Positions 9,622 through 21,714 of a stretch of DNA of 64,000 nt are shown here, in pieces; positions within the stretch are counted from its first letter, which is position 1, and the number at the start of each line of letters is the position of its first letter. The translations under genes and the position numbers were made by a program. The notes under the pieces were generated by a model, which was not told where the DNA came from, ran no database searches, and worked only from the letters and a program-made list of their open reading frames with translations. Origin of the DNA: Dichetophora obliterata (lineage: Eukaryota > Arthropoda > Insecta > Diptera > Sciomyzidae); the NCBI GenBank assembly GCA_963920525.1, contig OY986435.1, forward strand, positions 263,440,962-263,504,961. Reading direction: 5' to 3'.

Positions 9622-12255
9622 CACAGTGGGATCGCTTTATACATTTTTGTGCAAAATCTATAAGGAGTGGTCCTAGATCATTTAATGTTGGCACCGAGCA
9701 TTATATTGACTAAATTTAGAAAAAAAGGGAATTTCATAAAAATCGGCCACGCCCACCGCCCACCTCTCAAACAATCCAAATCGATTTTTTCGCATAAAAT
9801 TTTTACTGTCGGAGCAAAAGTCTTCAAATTTGGTACATACACTTTCTAGAATAAAAAAAGGTGCATGTGAAGTTTCATGAAAATCGGCAACGCCCACCGC
9901 GCATTAAACCCATACAAAATATAGATAAGATTTTTTTTCAATATTTTGTTTATCATTCCACAAAAAACTTTATTTATTCTTCATCTACCATTTCTTTGAC
10001 TACATCATCACATTCCAAGTCCTGTTTGGGTCGCTCATGTCTTAAGCTGGTTATAAAAGGGTCTGAAGAAACCAGTAAGCGATGAAAAATATCAGTGTTT
10101 GTCGAAACTCTATTGCATTTCCTAGCAAACATTAACCTTTATTTCCTGTAGTCCTTATTTCTTGCTTCTTCCGCTTCTTCACTGAGCATACCAATAGGAA
10201 GAATTGCTGCATCCATGATGTCTCTTCCATGTATCAGTATTTTATGGACGGTTACTGGCATGTAATACCAAGCATATTTTTCAACAAACAGTTTAGCCGT
10301 ATCCCAAGTATAGTTTTTGAACATTTCCGAATTGATTTTATGGCCACACGTTATTATTTGCAATATTATTCGGAATCGGTCTATCAACTCTTCGGAAACT
10401 CCGGTAATATCAGCAATGAGTGCCGGGCTAGAGAAAAAACGTCGCGACGTATTTCCATCATTAGATGGTCCTGTTCCTTGTTGAACATAATCGACTCTTA
10501 TGTTCATTTGTTCCTTGAGTTCTTTTTGTATACGAAGCTTGTTGTTTATGTTCGTCTATTAGCGAGGACCATTTTTGGAAGGGTTTGTTGCAAGCAACAT
10601 GAAGAATGTACTCCATCAATTTAATTCTAGCATGTAACGAAGAAAGGACCAATTTACATGCTTCCCCATCAATAACTTTTTCTTGGCATTGTAGCTAATT
10701 GATTCATTTCGGAAGGCTTTACAAATATAACAAACGGCTGATGAAGCTATTTTTGTAACAGTTTGAGCCGTCTTCCCATCCAACATAGTAAACAATAAAT
10801 TATGTTTCACACTGAATTGCCTGCCACATGCAAAAATCTCTGTACTTTTCAAACTAACAATGCCGCAATTCACTTTCTCAACAACACTTAACACTTTCTC
10901 TTTTGTTTCTTTAGCAAATTCGAAGGAAATAGGACGACAGTATCTTGTTGACGAAGGCCTTTTATTTCGCCAGTATTCATCTCCAGATGTTGATTGGAGA
11001 ATTAAGGGCACCATGGATACTAACAACAAGTTCTTATCGCTAATATCACCTGATAAGTTCTGGTTATATTCCACATGGCCATATGAACCATCACAACCAC
11101 ATTTAGACGTAAGCATGCTACAAGAATTCGTCATAGAATTTACTTCTTCGTTTGAAAAACTTTGAAACAAACGCCTTATTGTGTGGTCCAATAAGCTTTG
11201 CAAGGTAACAGAAGCATCTTTTTCGGATATTTGCATATCATCTGAATAGCACTTTGCTTTCTCTTCAGCAACCTTTATATAGGGCGGTAAAAAATTGTAT
11301 CCTTGCTTTTTAAAACCATTTCTGACACATTCATACTGGAATTTCGTAAGCTCTGCATCCATCATTATTGCTAATACAATCGATGACGGAATAAAAGTTG
11401 GAGTTGCAACATTTCTATCCGATACTTTACTCGCCTTAAGCAAATGCTCCTCTGTATACTGCGATGCCAAATCAGCAGCTTTAAACCTTTTTACACGATC
11501 GCTGCAATCTTCAAAGTTTTTAGCTGGCCTTCCCCCTTTTTTGGAACAACTTGGTAGATCATCAAACACCTCAGCACTCACTTCAAATATTCCTAATTAG
11601 AAATATTATATTAATGCCAAATTTAAACAATTTTATAATTTTTATACATATTATTTTCTATTATAAATGTTATGTTGTTCCCAACTTATCTTTCAGCCAT
11701 ATTTCATATGTTTTAAAAAAATCTTGTTTATTTATTCGACTTTTATGCCATCATTTATTAAAATTACTAAGGAACCGCTTTGAAATGGCTTTTTTAACAT
11801 CTTCAACTTGATCTAAAGAAAGTTGCGAATTTTTATCTTTTATGAAAGTGTTGAATAAATCAATTTCTCCATTGCAATTAATTATTTCTTTACACAGTTC
11901 TTCATATAAAACCGAAAAAAAACTCATTTGAATAATTATAAGTATATAATAATTTTAAATATTTTAAAATTTAAGTCGCAAATGTTGTTATTCTGCCTTT
12001 TGTTCACTACAAAATCCTACAAATCTATTATACAATACATATGTAGACCACTGAATTGCATGAAAATATAAGTCATTTCTTGCTTAGCACCCTTGCAGCG
12101 ACTTTACTTCAATTTTTCAAAAATAAAATACAATTTTTCTAAAAAACCATAAACGCACATTTCATATTCAAACGTTTCTCTATAAAACTGCATCATTAAA
12201 TTTTTTAAATTAAGTGGTCGAAAAATAGGGTTTCTGACACCAAAATCCCATAATG
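9622..12255 (-). mobile_element. Transib transposon, 2634 bp, TSD CGACG
   Basis: Complete element with both ends. The left end reads CACAGTGGGAT and the right end, inverted, CATTATGGGAT. A perfect 5-bp GC-rich direct repeat CGACG flanks it (9617-9621 and 12256-12260). Transib elements make 5-bp GC-rich duplications (CGNCG-like), and their ends resemble V(D)J recombination signals. The left heptamer CACAGTG is identical to the consensus signal heptamer, and an A-rich block (CAAAATCTA, 9652-9660) follows after a 23-bp spacer. The element carries a damaged Transib transposase on the minus strand. Confidence 0.9.
9974..11927 (-). pseudogene. Transib transposase (RAG1-core related), damaged
   Basis: Transib transposases are DDE recombinases related to the catalytic core of RAG1. 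ATG 11927-11925 opens an N-terminal segment (MSFFSVLYEELCKEIINCNG...) with an in-frame TGA at 11753-11751. The main open frame (11581-10616, 321 codons) carries KKGGRPAKNFEDCSDRVKRF, the DGSYGH motif (Asp 164, likely first catalytic Asp), KRPSSTRYCRP (208-217) and a CYIC zinc pair (284-287). Frameshifts at about 10650 and 10525 separate the LHARIKLMEYILH block and GPSNDGNTSRRFF block. The last catalytic Glu is in SEEAEEARNKDYR. After a TAA at 10141-10139 the family C-terminus (MFARKCN...VSSDPFITSL) continues to a stop at 9976-9974. The stretch at about 11600-11680 between IWLKDKLG and FEVSAEVFDD may be an intron or decay. Confidence 0.9.
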
Positions 12256-12739
12256 CGACGTCTCATACAAGCATACAAAATATTTGTTTGAATTTTTTGC
12301 ACATACTTACACCGCTGCGATTAGATGTAGCCATCTTGTGGATGAGAGGCTTGCCAAATTTTGGCAAGTATAAAAATGGTCAATACATTACGCAATTTTC
12401 TACTCAGAACTATTTCAGTTTACCCTCTTTGAGAAAAATAATAAGAATACATTCATTCTGGATGGCACATCCATTTGCAGGTCACCCACGGTAGGCCTAC
12501 ATGAATTCGATACAGGGATACCATATTCTCCAGATTAAACCCACTGCGACTATTTCGTATTTCCATACCTGAATCCAAAATGACTCAGCGTTAGGACATT
12601 AGGATCGAATGAAGAGGTCACTGAAACAATCGCCTATGTACAGAACCTTGATAAAACCTATCATTTGGAAGGAAAAAAATTATTGGAAAAACGCTGCACA
12701 AAATGTATCGATCTAATAGTAAAATATACTGAAAAATAA

Positions 12740-13260
12740 TACACTTTTTTGCCGTAAGAAATGCCACCTATTTAAAAAGTCACTGACTTATCAAAGTGCC
12801 ACGTAAGTTTAATAAAAGGGTCTTTTGTTTTTGTGTCATAATACTTTTTTAAATCATGCTAGAGCTTCAGATTTTGTGGGATTATAGTGCTAATTGCGTG
12901 AAACACATCTGAATCAATAACTAAGTTCTGTTTTAAGTCGACTTAAGCTTGTATTGCTTATCGACACAGAAACAGAATTTAAGTTTTTATAATATGGGGC
13001 CATTCCACGTCAAGTGTACCACTGAAAAACGTCATCACTCCGATTTCGATGAAAGTTGGAAGTGTAGTTGTACTATCCGAGTACATAACAAGTGCAAAGG
13101 GAGAGGAAGTAAAAAGCACGGGTTGCTGAGTTATAGGGGTTTAAAGTTTAGGTCCGAAATATATATTTTAAATTTAAAAATAATGTCGTTACATAAAAAC
13201 AATAGTTTGACGTTCTTAAATGATTTTTCCGTTATTTGCAATAATATACAAAAAATTAAA
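12740..13260. other. Spacer, nothing recognised
   Basis: A 108-codon open frame at 12949-13275 has basic, low-complexity content and overlaps the terminus of the MITE that follows. There is no domain or homology I can name, so it is not called. Confidence 0.35.
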
Positions 13261-13267
13261 CAGTATT

Positions 13268-13712
13268 TGAATTAAGATTGTGAGCTTAAGATCAAGTAAG
13301 TTTTCAAGAAGGCAACAACAACAACAACAACTCTGTATAGAGTCAATCACTTAGCTGACTAGACAGTCTGTTTCGGAAATCGCTACATATTCCTCTTCAG
13401 TAGTCTTTGAGTGATTAAGCTGTGATCAACTCACTGTTTAAACTAGCATATGAATGTGCAGATTCTGGAATTCATTCTTATGAATTGTATGGCTGCTAAT
13501 CATATGACACTTCAAAGCAGTAGGCTATTTATAGATCACCGCCATCAACTCTATCAAGGGTTGCCATCTGTTCTAGTTGCTTCTTCATTTATTTCAATAT
13601 TTATTGGTGTTCGGTTGTTTGTCGAAATGCACCATAGAAATGAAACGAGTTTTTGTTGTTGTTGCCTTCTTGAAAACTTACTTGATCTAAAGCTCACAAT
13701 CTTAATTCATGT
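13268..13712. mobile_element. MITE with CAA-repeat inverted termini, copy 1
   Basis: Left terminus TGAATTAAGATTGTGAGC, followed by GATCAAGTAAGTTTTCAAGA and GGCAACAACAACAACAAC. The right end is the inverted form, from GTTGTTGTTGCCTTCTTGAA to CTCACAATCTTAATTCA. The interior has no coding capacity. Copies lie at 58850-59230 and 59405-59638, with a terminus-like piece at about 46080-46140. Confidence 0.75.
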
Positions 13713-13994
13713 AATTATTCAATAGATCATAAAAACTAATTAACTAAACAGTATTTATTTCGTAAGTTTTCGTTAAGTAAGACGTTTCTTATATTTTTTT
13801 AATTAATCTTAATCGTAAGCATGCGCCAACTGTACTGAATGCACGTGTGTAAGTGCAGCTGCATTTTGTCTTCCGAGATTTTTTTTTTGTTTTAGTTGAA
13901 AGTACCAAATGTTTTGACATTGCTTATAAGCTGTTTCATCACAAAATTTGCCAAAAACATTTGTAAACAAACAAGGATAAAAATAATATACTTA

Positions 13995-14372
13995 GAAAAC
14001 CATTAAAAATATTTTATTACATAATATTTGACAAAAATTGATAAACAAACTGAGAGAAAAACAATAAATTTCAAAATTCATGTATTTCAGAGCACAGAGT
14101 TTAATATATATTTTTTTTATAAATCTGTTTTTTTTCATACATTTTCTTATACATTTTATTTTAATTGTTAAAACGTTAATTGTCATAAGAAACTTACAAT
14201 AGCAGCTGTTTAACCGTATAGATACCTTATTTATAATTAAAAAAACTATCATACTAAATTTATTTACCTCTGTTTGAAAAACCTACATGAATTTTTAAGT
14301 ATATTGTTTTTCTTTTAGTTTGTTTATCAATGATTTTTGCAAATATTTTTTAATAAAATATTGTTAATGAAT
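13995..14372. repeat. AT-rich fold-back
   Basis: The left arm (13995-14085) contains GATAAACAAACTGAGAGAAA and AATTCATGTA. The right arm (14280-14370) contains the approximate complement (TACATGAATT, then TTAGTTTGTTTATCAATG). Likely a MITE relic; the 86-codon minus-strand frame across it is low complexity and not called. Confidence 0.55.
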
Positions 14373-14446
14373 TCCTAAGTATATTGTTTTTCTCTGTAAC
14401 GTTTTTCGCCCATAAATTCTAATTTTGTATTCAAAAAGTCCAATCT

Positions 14447-16619
14447 ATAGTAATAAAACTCATTTTCTGTTTGTTTGTTTGTTTGTTTGTTTGTTTGGCC
14501 TTTATACAAATCTAAACGGCTCAACGGATTTTGCTTAAACGAGGTACACATATTAAGTTTATCCCAACTTAAAATGTTACATACTTAGTTTTTGCCACGC
14601 CCCCTCTGAAATTTTTCAACTAACGGTAATTTTGTTATTATAAAACTTTTTAGTATAGGAGATTTATGTATATTCAATTTTAAAAAATTTTTGTTATTTT
14701 GATATCAAAAACACTCACATACATATCTTCAAAATTGGAGAAATTTTCAGTACAACGACTTTTTCATAAAACATCGTTACCTAAGAATGAGAAAAAAACG
14801 ACATGAAAATCAAAGTTTGGTCTTTCGATGCAAATATCTCCGCTGTCCATTAATATATTTAATTCAAATTTTTTTTGTTCAAAAGTTCAATAAAATGACT
14901 TCACAAAAATAGGTTGAACTGTACCGTTAAGTCAGTGTATATATGTTTTATGAGTATGCCAAAAAAGGTCCAAAATATTGACTTTTTACTCAAAAAATGA
15001 CTCAAAAATTGTTGTTGTTGTAAAAATGAAATCAATTAAAAACAGAAAATCTGACTACTTTTCATATGACATAGCATTTATTTGCAAAAATTCTTCCAGC
15101 TAAGCGCAAAAATTATTTTACTGTTTTTGTCATCAAAACCCTTTGATTTTTTTCGCGAAATTTATTTTTTCCAAAATGTTGTTTTTATATTTTTTACAAA
15201 AAAGTCAAGTCTCAAAAATAATTTCTGTGAAAAAATTACCCCAATAGTATCTCTTTCCAATCAAAAGTTATGGCTAAAAATCTATTTTTTTCACACCAGA
15301 CTATTAATAAAAAAACTTAGTTTTGTGTTAGAATTCTCTATACAGTTTGAACGTCCCCATTTATCTCTAAGAATGCAGTTGTGTGCCTAAAGTAATTACG
15401 ATTATTTTGGATTATGTAAAATCTTCTTAATAGTGATCTACTTATTTTTGCCTCCCCACCCCCCGCCTCCTCCTGTTAAATTTGTTTTGTTGTGATGGCT
15501 CTATTTTTCTTACTATTGTGTCACCGTTGTCACTTAGTTCTTTATCAATGGTACTTTAAATGTTGTATATATATCACATTTTTATCGAAAAAATGACTGT
15601 GAATAAGAATGCTGTTAAAGTTAATATTTTTATGTAATCAGTATCAGCTATATGGTGATATAATAAAACATATGCGCATCTGGTCAGCACAATTATTTCA
15701 TTAGTTTTGATATGTGAGTTAAATTCACAGATAGATGGCGCCACATTTGTAAGATGTGTGGGTACAGACTATACTTACACCTAGCGGTGAAAAGCTGAAT
15801 ACTGTTTTTTCAAAAATTTCTTCAAATTGAACCCCACACGTTTGGGATTACAGACAGGTGGCGCTATTTTCTGCTTACAGAAGAATATCTGATGTTCTTA
15901 TACAGCTAGCAGATAAGTTTTGCGAAATATTTTGCGAAAATGCTATTGCTACCAAACTTTTAAACAGTAAAATAATGCAGTACTGCCAGTTTTTTCAGTC
16001 GCAGCGTCATCTACCGTCAAAAACACTTAAAAACATAGAATTGGATCAATTTAAATGTCTAGCTCACTTGCTGGACTTTTTGCTGTTTTTGATTTGCTTG
16101 CAAATGCGATTATATGATCCTGATCTCCTATGAAAAATATCTCCGCTGTTTTTAATATATTTCATTAAAATTTTTTTTGTTAAAAAGTTCAATATGTTTT
16201 TAATATTAATCTTTGTTTAGACGTAGAAATGTCCATATCTCAAGGACGCATTGAGTCCCACCATAATTTTTATTTTGTTGAAAAGGTAATTGTGCTTGCT
16301 TTAAGATTAAGTATATATAAACTTTACTTTTAATTCTGTTTAATTTTTAAAATATGTTTTTCGTACGCCTTCTTTGAGTTCAATTAGCTCACCGCAAGAG
16401 ATGGAACCACCAACAACAAAAATTTTCCTAAACTTTTTTGGATTAATGTTCGTTCAATTACCTTTTTAACGGTAGATAAATAAAATTAAATAAAATAAAA
16501 TTAAAATAAAACTCAACATGTTTTTCATTATTTCCGATTTTAAAAAACATTTAATCGGGAAGTGTATGTTAAAATGTTTATATAAGTGACTCTCGAGTAT
16601 CACCGGGTATATCAGCTAG
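14447..16619 (+). mobile_element. Helentron/Helitron-like non-autonomous repeat
   Basis: The left part has the AT-rich start TAGTAATAAAACTCA, a (GTTT)n run at about 14470-14500, then CTAAACGGCTCAACGGATTT and TTTTTGCCACGCCCCC. The right end is ACCGGGTATATCAGCTAG followed by T, the CTAG-T ending expected of Helitrons inserted between A and T. The minus-strand match to the left part at 41320-41505 supports this as an interspersed family. The middle is long and may contain other insertions. No Rep/helicase is encoded. Confidence 0.5.
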
Positions 16620-16625
16620 TATTTA

Positions 16626-19000
16626 ATAAAATGGAAAAACAAAATATAGTACTTAAAAGTATTTAATTATTTCAAAAATAATTTTTCCATATCTCTCTAA
16701 CAGTTACTTATTTTTTTAATTCGAATAATATATGATGGAGATATGATTTGCTTAAAAGATCACGATTTAAATTTTTAGTGAAGTTTACATCTCCATTACT
16801 TCACGACGAATGGCGAAAGAAATTAAATATAAGATTCTTATAACTGGAATAAGAACTTCTAGTCAAAGCTTCAAACAATTTAAAAGGCAAGAGGTCAACC
16901 ACTTTTTGCATTAGACTTTAAATAGCTAAATAGCAAAGTAAAATTTTTTTAAGCAAGATTATAGGAGTTTAAGCTGTGGTACAATTGGTTGAATTTAAAA
17001 GAAACACGTTTTTGTCCGCAAATTGGATGTTACGCATTTATTTGTTTTCGTGAGCACTACTGATTAACACTAAATATTCACTCAATTTTGGCTACAAAAT
17101 GTAGTTAAAAAATTATTTTAAAATTATATCTTGTAACTTCGAAAAGTCAAAGCTATAAGAGACAGAAAAAGTCTGCTTTCACTAAAGCAAACTTTATGGC
17201 TGCATCTTCTTCAGAGCATTTAACTTGCAAAAGTTCAACTTGTTTCAGATAGTTGTAGGTAAGTAGTACCTTTGGTTTAGTTTTTAAACCAGTGACCGCG
17301 CATTTATAACTATGCATATTTTTGTATTTGTGTGTTTGTGTGTGTGTTTATGTGTGTCGGTGCGTGCTTGTTTGTGCTTCTGCTAACTAGAAACGGTGTA
17401 AACAGATCTGCGACACTCCCCCAACGCGTGCTGGTGGTTGCACGCGACTGAATAATACTCTGGCAAGATTTAAGTAAATTAAAAAAACAAACAAAAAGAC
17501 AAACAAAAAAAAAAACGGGAAAATGAAAAGAAAATGGAAATTAAAGTATCTTAAATTAACATAAAGTTTGTTGTGGCAGCAACAGGAAGAAAAATAAGAT
17601 GCGCCGACAAACTTTGAATGAAGGTTTGTTAGATTGTAACGTAGGCGCGATGCAGATGTTTTGCAAGTTGAACGAGTTGTTGCTTTAATTTTTGTTTTCT
17701 TTTGTTTGATTGTTGGTTTTGTATTTGCTTACATTTTTGTCAATGTTTTGCTTATATTATTTGGAAATTATTTAAGATGCTTAAAAACAACTGACAGATA
17801 AAGAAAACGCACGCATTCCAGCTCGCACTCACGTACTCACATATGAAATTCTAAACAAATTTTTTTATATTAAGTATTTAAAAAAAGTTTTTTTTTTAAG
17901 TGAAAAACATATTAGAAAAAAAGTTTTTGGATAAAAAGATCGGATAAGATAACGCAGCGTGATTTTATGTACAAATCTTATTTCATGCACGAGTATATCC
18001 TCTTTCGATTTACATTTTTTTCCTAAAACTTTTGTTTGAATTTCGATGTGTTTTTATTGAAAGCTCTATTCACTGCTGTATAAATTTGTTTAATGAAATT
18101 TTTATGCAATTACTTAATCTCTCAAAAAAAACCTAAATTCAATCGTACACAAAAAAAGTTTGTCAAAACACTTAAATTTATCTGGGGCATCCAACGCACT
18201 AAAAACGCATTCAAAGACAATAATAACAAAAATAGCGGACAGCCAGATTCTTAAAAATATGCCATCAGGCGTTAATGGCCTCAGAACTAGTACGACAATC
18301 ACTAAAAGATACACAAATTTGTTGTGTATCTTGACGACTACCTCAAGAACAGACACAATGATAGAGAAAGTGACGAAGAAAAATAAAAAACGCGAAGAAG
18401 AGATGCTTGATGAGATGCTCTGAATAGCTGCGCACAGAAAAAGCTTTTCAGAAAAAAAAAGAACATTCTAAATTTAGTGACCTCAACCACATGATAGACG
18501 ATGTTTCTAAATTTACTACAGCCATCAACTTTTGAAATGGAGCGAGAAAAAAAAAAAAAAAGAAATAAAATTGTAAATAAAATATTTATACATTTTGCCA
18601 ATTTCATAGGGGAGCTAGGCGCTAGGTGTAACTCGTAATTTGGAAAATACTTTTTTCGAAGAATATTTTTTTTTAAATATTTTATATTATTGGACCATCA
18701 CTTAAATTTGTCATAGTACCACTATTTATAAAAAAATTATCAAAAAGTGGGATGACTATTGTAAAATAATATTTTTTTCCCAAAAAAGTTCAGCTGTTTA
18801 AACTTGCACCGGTTGGGTAATCTAATTGGATCCTTCCTACTTTGTTTTCAAAATTAAATACATAAAAATCAATGTATTAATGCAAATTTTTATTTGTAAT
18901 ATCATTCCAAACTCAATGTTCGGTTCCTACAACTCAATGTTTAAAAATTAGTTCGATCAAATGTTGCCCACGACTAGCTTTTAATGGTCCATTCTGTGAG
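16626..19000. other. Low-copy AT-rich DNA with GT microsatellite
   Basis: No transposon terminus was found. It contains a (GT)n-rich tract at about 17329-17360 and a less AT-rich stretch to 17460. Open frames at 18114-18607 on both strands are lysine/serine-rich shadows without recognised domains. This may be unique host sequence. Confidence 0.4.
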
Positions 19001-19330
19001 TCCAATTTTCGACAACTTTCAAATTTCGACAAAAAGATCGACACCGAAAAGATTTCGATATCGGTGACGGATCAATTATTCACGGTTTTCACGAACACTA
19101 TCTCTTAGTGCAGCAATATTCTCAAAATTATGGGCTCTATGCTCTCTGGTTGAATGATGAATGTCCAATAGTGTAAAATAGGTTCGAATTTTGGTGATGG
19201 TTTGATGGTTTGAATGCTCATAACGACCAAAATGATATTGAAGAAATCTATAACATTCTCTAACTGATGACTAATTTTGGTAGTAAGTTTCCACAATTAA
19301 TAAACGTTGTTCAGGAGAAAGTCTATTCAT
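19000..19330 (-). pseudogene. Tc1/mariner-related transposase N-terminus (helix-turn-helix, DUF4817-like)
   Basis: On the minus strand the ATG at 19330-19328 opens MNRLSPEQRLLIVETYYQN, the typical start of a large insect transposase group whose first domain is a helix-turn-helix (DUF4817-like). The frame then breaks. The continuation through ITKIRTYFTLLDIHHSTREH, FENIAALRDSVRENRE and a basic LIRHRYRN-like block keeps the family pattern. The catalytic DDE part is absent. The ends and target duplication were not found. This is a truncated relic. Confidence 0.65.
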
Positions 19331-19764
19331 GATTGAGTCGTATTGAATACTGAACACAAACGTAATATGGACAAGCCATTTGACATAAAACAGCTGTCAA
19401 AACAACCCAGTTGAAAAAGGCACCTCGTATTGGATAACCTTTTATATAAATACATACATATAAAAGATAATATGTATTTACATTGAAAAATTTTGCAAAG
19501 ATTTATATAGTATTTCTGGAAATTTCGAAGTATATAAATGAGAGATGGACGTGTGCAACATTTTTGAGGCACAGGCACGCACGAGCACGACGACTATTTG
19601 CACGCATGAACATAAAATTGATTTTTCGTACTTACAAAAACGCAACACAAAGCACGAAAAAGCACGATTTAGAACTTTGCAAAGTAGCTATGAAAATAAC
19701 ATCCATATTTTTTTAAAAATATATGTTTCAACTTTAAATATTGGAATTATTATAATATTAGAAT

Positions 19765-20182
19765 AGGGGTATTCACGGGTTGTTGCGAATTGCAAGAGCG
19801 TGAAAATGCAAGACAATTTGCGCACTAACTCGTGAACATCAATATTGCAATTTAATTATGCAATAAAATTAAATGTCGAATGAGCAGTAAATATATTGCC
19901 ACCTTATTTCAAAATCATAAAAAGTTATTAAAATCTACATACAAACTAAACCATTTGAAATTTTTACCCAGGTGGCAACTACGTTCGAAAACAACAAAAA
20001 CATGAATCATCTGTTTAGCATCACTGCTTGTGCGTTCTCGCAATCGGTTTTAGCAGTGCGTAATTCAAGAAGAGTTGCGAAATTGCTTCCAATGTGTTTG
20101 TTGTTGGAATGATGCGAAAGTTCGCAATCTTGCATTTTCGCATCGTCGCAACTGCGTTTCGCATCAACACGTGAATACCCAT
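19765..20182. mobile_element. MITE with GGGTATTCACG termini
   Basis: Left end AGGGGTATTCACG at 19765 and right end CGTGAATACCCAT to 20182 form terminal inverted repeats. Both subterminal regions carry TTGCGAA and TGCGAAA-type motifs in opposite orientation. No coding capacity. The target duplication is unclear, so the superfamily is not assigned. Confidence 0.6.
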
Positions 20183-20189
20183 AATGTGT

Positions 20190-21330
20190 TTTGATTATTT
20201 TTATTAGTTTTTCAAATGTTTGCTAAAGTGTAAGTAGTTAAGTTTTAATGGACGAACACGGAAAAGCGCGCTTGACTTTGCTTTTACTTTTGCAAGTCTG
20301 TTTGGAAGTTACACTTTTCATTAGCATAAACTGATAAACTTTCAATTCAGTCAAATATTCAAAATAGAATCCAGACAGCACAAAAAAGTTTGCCTTTTGC
20401 TGTTATAAAACACATTACTATACTAACCTTTAACTATGGAGGTGAATTTTTTTTTGGCATTGTCTGTGACGTGGTTGTAAATTTTTCCCCTTTTAATTTT
20501 ACTTTAAATTACAATAAAAGGGGTTTTTTAAAATTATTTGTTGTTTAAAAACAAGCTTTTATATTTTTATTTAAAATAAATACAAGATTTAAAGATTTTT
20601 TGTTTTAAGCTCAACAAAACTGGCACTTTATTTCAATAGCATTCTTTTAAAACCGACAAAAACATGTAAAGAGGGGGTAAAATTTACCACCACTCCTGCA
20701 ATTAAAGGCTAAAGAAGATTAAAATAGGAACGAAAAAAGCTGTATTAGGCAAGAAACAATTGCAAAATATGATGGAAGAATAAAAATATAGGCACGAAAA
20801 ATAATAAAATTCAGTAATAAAAAATAATCGACTCAAATGGACGAAATTGCTTTTTTTTTGTTTTAACGTCTTTACAAAAGTGTTATGTTTTCAAATTCAG
20901 TTGCTTAAAGCATTTGCAAAAATAATTTTTACCCATTGGAATAACAAAAGTAAAAAAGTTGCAAATGAATTAATAAAAAAGTATAGTAAACATATAGATT
21001 TAAAACTGTCTTTAATCATTGTCTTCTTTGCAATTGAAGTAGACAAACAAATGCTGTTTTATGGTTTTCAATGCTAGCGAACAATATTTGCTAGCGAACA
21101 ATATTTTTTCACAACTTTAATATCTTTAAATCCTGAATTACGGCCAGGATCGTACCGAGACCATGTTGGTAGTTAGGTTTTTGGCCTACTGAATACCCTT
21201 AAGTGCCGACTTTTTTAACACATCACAATTAAATTAATTAAAGTTTCTCATCCTCATACGTATACATCTTTAAGGCAGTTGTAATATTGTTCCCTCTTTT
21301 AATGAATATAAAATACTAGTATTTCAGCAA
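20190..21330. other. AT-rich spacer, nothing recognised
   Basis: Only short low-complexity open frames and no repeat boundary that I could support. Confidence 0.35.
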
Positions 21331-21331
21331 C

Positions 21332-21478
21332 ATCAAATCAGCATTTAAAAATTTATTTTGGTTCTTATTTTAATATTTTCGTAGCTCCTATATCATTGCA
21401 ATATCAAATATCAAATCAGCATTTAAAAATTTATTTTGGTTTTTATTTTAATATTTTCGTAGCTCTTATATCATTGAA
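21332..21478 (+). repeat. Two-copy tandem duplication, unit about 78 bp
   Basis: ATCAAATCAGCATTTAAAAA is followed by TTTATTTTGG, TTTTCGTAGCTC and TATATCATTG in both copies, differing at a few positions. Confidence 0.8.
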
Positions 21479-21714
21479 AAATAAACAAAGCTGTACTGTT
21501 TTATTAGCTCTTTTTCCTAGAAATGTTTTGGACATTCAAACCAGCGAAACACTGTGGTTCGAGATGGTGCTTCATCAACAAAAGTCAAAGCGAGTTTATC
21601 GGCATTCTGATGTTAGTTTTATCAACATCAAAAGTCGTAGAAAATCATCGTACGAAAATGTTCACGATTTAATTCCATTTTTTTACCAAGATGAATGTTC
21701 CAAGCATCTGTAAA

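Larger units (their letters stand above)
9583..12502. mobile_element. Unknown insert of about 285 bp in mariner, itself split by Transib
   Basis: The mariner frame breaks after CAT at 9580-9582 and resumes after CAT at 12500-12502, so an insert with a possible 3-bp CAT duplication lies between. Removing the Transib and one CGACG leaves about 280 bp (9583-9621 plus 12261-12502). Its ends show no terminal inverted repeat and I cannot classify it. Confidence 0.55.
8875..12739 (+). pseudogene. mariner (irritans-like) transposase pseudogene, split by nested insertions
   Basis: Cut-and-paste DDD transposase that binds mariner inverted repeats in the nucleus; this copy is dead. The ATG at 8875 opens MGKSSFCVLVKY, followed by stops and frameshifts. 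Recognisable blocks are the helix-turn-helix region (VMPEIID, ILNDWRIKVCDVAESVGIS at about 9024-9110), the first catalytic Asp in FVTVD, the second in FWDECGVIHIVYLEK (about 9390-9427) and APAHTSEVAMVKIH ending at 9582. The third Asp is lost: the usual HQDNAPAH reads HYNAPAH. The gene resumes at 12503 with EFDTGIPYSPD and runs through GSNEEVTETIAYVQNLDKTY to CIDLIVKYTEK and a stop at 12737-12739. Joining the flanks restores KIHEF, which shows that 9583-12502 is inserted DNA. Confidence 0.85.

Noticed and set aside
10229..10624. 131-codon plus-strand open frame
   Set aside because: Antisense shadow of the Transib transposase C-terminal region.
12949..13275. 108-codon open frame with Lys/Asn-rich C-terminus
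   Set aside because: Overlaps the MITE terminus and shows no recognisable domain.
18114..18607. Overlapping open frames on both strands
   Set aside because: Low-complexity, hydrophobic or basic translations without domains; no splice or promoter support.
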